6,830 bases of DNA from Fimbriimonadales bacterium (GTDB lineage Bacteria; Armatimonadota; Fimbriimonadia; Fimbriimonadales; GBS-DC). Of this stretch, positions 6,374 through 6,830 are shown piece by piece. Made by a program: the position numbers and the translations under genes. The DNA is taken from assembly GCA_025060055.1 (NCBI GenBank), contig JANXCK010000231.1, forward strand, positions 1-6,830, written 5' to 3'. Every line of letters starts with the position of its first letter. Within the stretch, counting starts at the first letter, position 1. The notes beneath the pieces were generated by a model, which made no database searches, had not been told where the DNA came from, and saw nothing but the letters and a program-made list of their open reading frames with translations.

Positions 6374-6535
6374 CCAATCGGGGTTTCAAGTGGCGCAATC
6401 TTCCGATACGGCTGAAGCCGTTCCTGTGCAGACAAAGCCCGCCTGCGCGGGCTAATAGCCGACGCAGGTCGGCTTCGTCTGCATAGCAACGGCTTGAGCC
6501 GTACAGGACGATGCGTCATTTGAAATCCCGATTGG
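6374..6535. mobile_element. 162-bp TA-flanked near-palindromic element A (MITE- or REP/BIME-like)
   Basis: The ends are 24-base terminal inverted repeats, starting CCAATCGGG (6374-6397) and ending CCCGATTGG (6512-6535), matching at 21 of 24 positions. TA stands directly outside both ends (6372-6373 and 6536-6537). Symmetry continues inward almost to the centre near 6455, so the whole element could extrude as one long hairpin. It has no coding capacity. TA flanks plus inverted ends resemble non-autonomous derivatives of IS630/Tc1-mariner-type transposons, which duplicate TA on insertion. The nested inner hairpins also resemble REP/BIME elements. No transposase is in the window to match the ends. 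Confidence 0.65.
6408..6502. repeat. Inverted pair of a two-hairpin unit inside element A
   Basis: Four small perfect hairpins are arranged symmetrically. The outer pair has ACGGCT/AGCCGT arms (6408-6413 with 6416-6421; 6489-6494 with 6497-6502). The inner pair is AGCCCGC/GCGGGCT (6436-6442, 6447-6453) and AGCCGAC/GTCGGCT (6457-6463, 6468-6474). On the right arm the inner and outer hairpins are joined by TCGTCTGCATAGCA; the left arm carries a diverged inverted copy with GTGCAGACAA. The two inner hairpins differ at two base pairs, each compensated, so each hairpin stays perfect. From memory, similar two-hairpin units joined by a TCGTCTG-like linker are dispersed in cyanobacterial genomes; I could not check this. 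Confidence 0.7.
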
Positions 6536-6537
6536 TA

Positions 6538-6674
6538 AGTGCCTCCAACTTGAAATCGTCCCTTTTTAGCGAGAGGCGTAGGGTGCAGTGTACGGGCGAG
6601 GTGACCTCGCCCGTACGGGCGCGGTTCCCGCGCCCTGCCAGAGCATTCAGAGACGATTTCATCTTGGAGGCACT
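6538..6674. mobile_element. 137-bp TA-flanked palindromic element B (MITE-like)
   Basis: Terminal inverted repeats of 23 bases begin AGTGCCTCCAA (6538-6560) and end TTGGAGGCACT (6652-6674), matching at 21 of 23. TA flanks both ends (6536-6537, shared with element A, and 6675-6676). The interior carries two strong hairpins and no open frame. The right end stops two bases before the ribonuclease J stop codon, so the element forms the immediate 3' untranslated region of that gene. Its ends differ from those of element A, so the two would need different transposases or only a distant relative in common. Confidence 0.65.
6590..6635. repeat. Double GC-rich hairpin core of element B
   Basis: GTACGGGCGAGGT (6590-6602) is perfectly complementary to 6604-6616 around a single G, at once followed by GGGCGCGG (6617-6624) pairing with CCGCGCCC (6628-6635) around TTC. 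The short word GTACGGGCG occurs twice (from 6590 and from 6613 in GTACGGGCG). On the minus strand these hairpins follow the ribonuclease J stop codon and could protect or end that transcript. Confidence 0.7.
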
Positions 6675-6676
6675 TA

Positions 6677-6830
6677 TTAGACCTCTGTAACGACCACCAC
6701 GACCATCGGGCGACGGCTCAGGTGCTTGCGGCAGAAGCGGCGCAGCACCATCGTCAGTTCCTCGCGCACATTGTCCCAGTCGCTGATTTCGGCGGGCGCC
6801 ATCTTGCCCAGCGTCTCTTGAACCGCCGCG
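6677..6830 (-). CDS. rnj: Ribonuclease J, C-terminal 50 residues (5' part outside window)
   Basis: The minus-strand frame that ends in TAA at 6679-6677 gives 50 residues: the acidic segment ISDWDNVREEL, a basic helix, then SRRPMVVVVVTEV at the extreme C-terminus. RNase J proteins typically end in a helix with a KRRPM-type motif and a hydrophobic strand such as VLPVIMEV. The match in motif and position identifies the family, although only the C-terminal oligomerisation domain is visible and not the metallo-beta-lactamase core. RNase J is a 5'-to-3' exo- and endoribonuclease for mRNA decay and rRNA maturation. A second in-phase stop (TAA) follows directly. It is convergent with the argH operon, and element B begins two bases past its stop. 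Confidence 0.8.
   Translation of the reverse strand, partial: AAVQETLGKMAPAEISDWDNVREELTMVLRRFCRKHLSRRPMVVVVVTEV

Noticed and set aside
6217..6486. Plus-strand 89-codon open frame in the downstream gap
   Set aside because: It runs through the palindromic element A and lacks protein-like composition or a ribosome binding site.
6374..6674. CRISPR array
   Set aside because: The repeats are inverted and not regularly spaced direct repeats; there are no spacers and no cas genes in the window.

Overview
This is a moderately GC-rich bacterial window. The best taxonomic clue is the pseudopilin at 893-1696. Its N-terminal segment (short leader, FTLIELLVVIAIIAILAAI, then LFPVFAQARERAR) and its C-terminal H-x9-DG motif are the style seen in large paralogous pilin sets of Armatimonadota and, less closely, Planctomycetota. 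An Armatimonadota bacterium, perhaps thermophilic, is my inference. No rRNA, tRNA or CRISPR was seen.

Layout. (1) 1-784, minus strand: a microbial rhodopsin of the proteorhodopsin/xanthorhodopsin type, cut at its C-terminus by the window edge. It has the retinal lysine and a D-T-E motif that indicates an outward proton pump. (2) 785-892: a short divergent control region with a perfect 14-bp palindrome. (3) 893-1696, plus: type II secretion/type IV pilus-like pseudopilin. (4) 1717-2787, plus: DNA polymerase III delta' subunit (clamp loader). (5) 2784-4199, minus: aspartate ammonia-lyase-type enzyme, convergent with holB, with overlapping stop codons. (6) 4277-5680, plus: argininosuccinate lyase (argH), divergent from aspA across a short promoter region. 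(7) 5680-6210, plus: six-helix membrane protein of unknown function, joined to argH by a TGATG stop/start overlap. (8) 6211-6676: 466 bp without a gene, between convergent genes. It holds small hairpins and then two neighbouring palindromic elements (162 and 137 bp). Each has terminal inverted repeats and is flanked by TA. (9) 6677-6830, minus: the last 50 residues of ribonuclease J.

How the genes fit together. AspA and ArgH belong to one superfamily and both release fumarate, so the divergent pair sits at an aspartate/arginine/fumarate node. HolB and RNase J are housekeeping functions. The rhodopsin would add light-driven proton motive force if the cell can make or obtain retinal; no retinal biosynthesis gene lies in the window.

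The least ordinary parts are the rhodopsin with its shared palindromic control region, and the pair of TA-flanked palindromic elements that share one TA and abut the RNase J stop codon. The larger element is a head-to-head pair of two-hairpin units, and its inner hairpins differ by compensatory base-pair changes.
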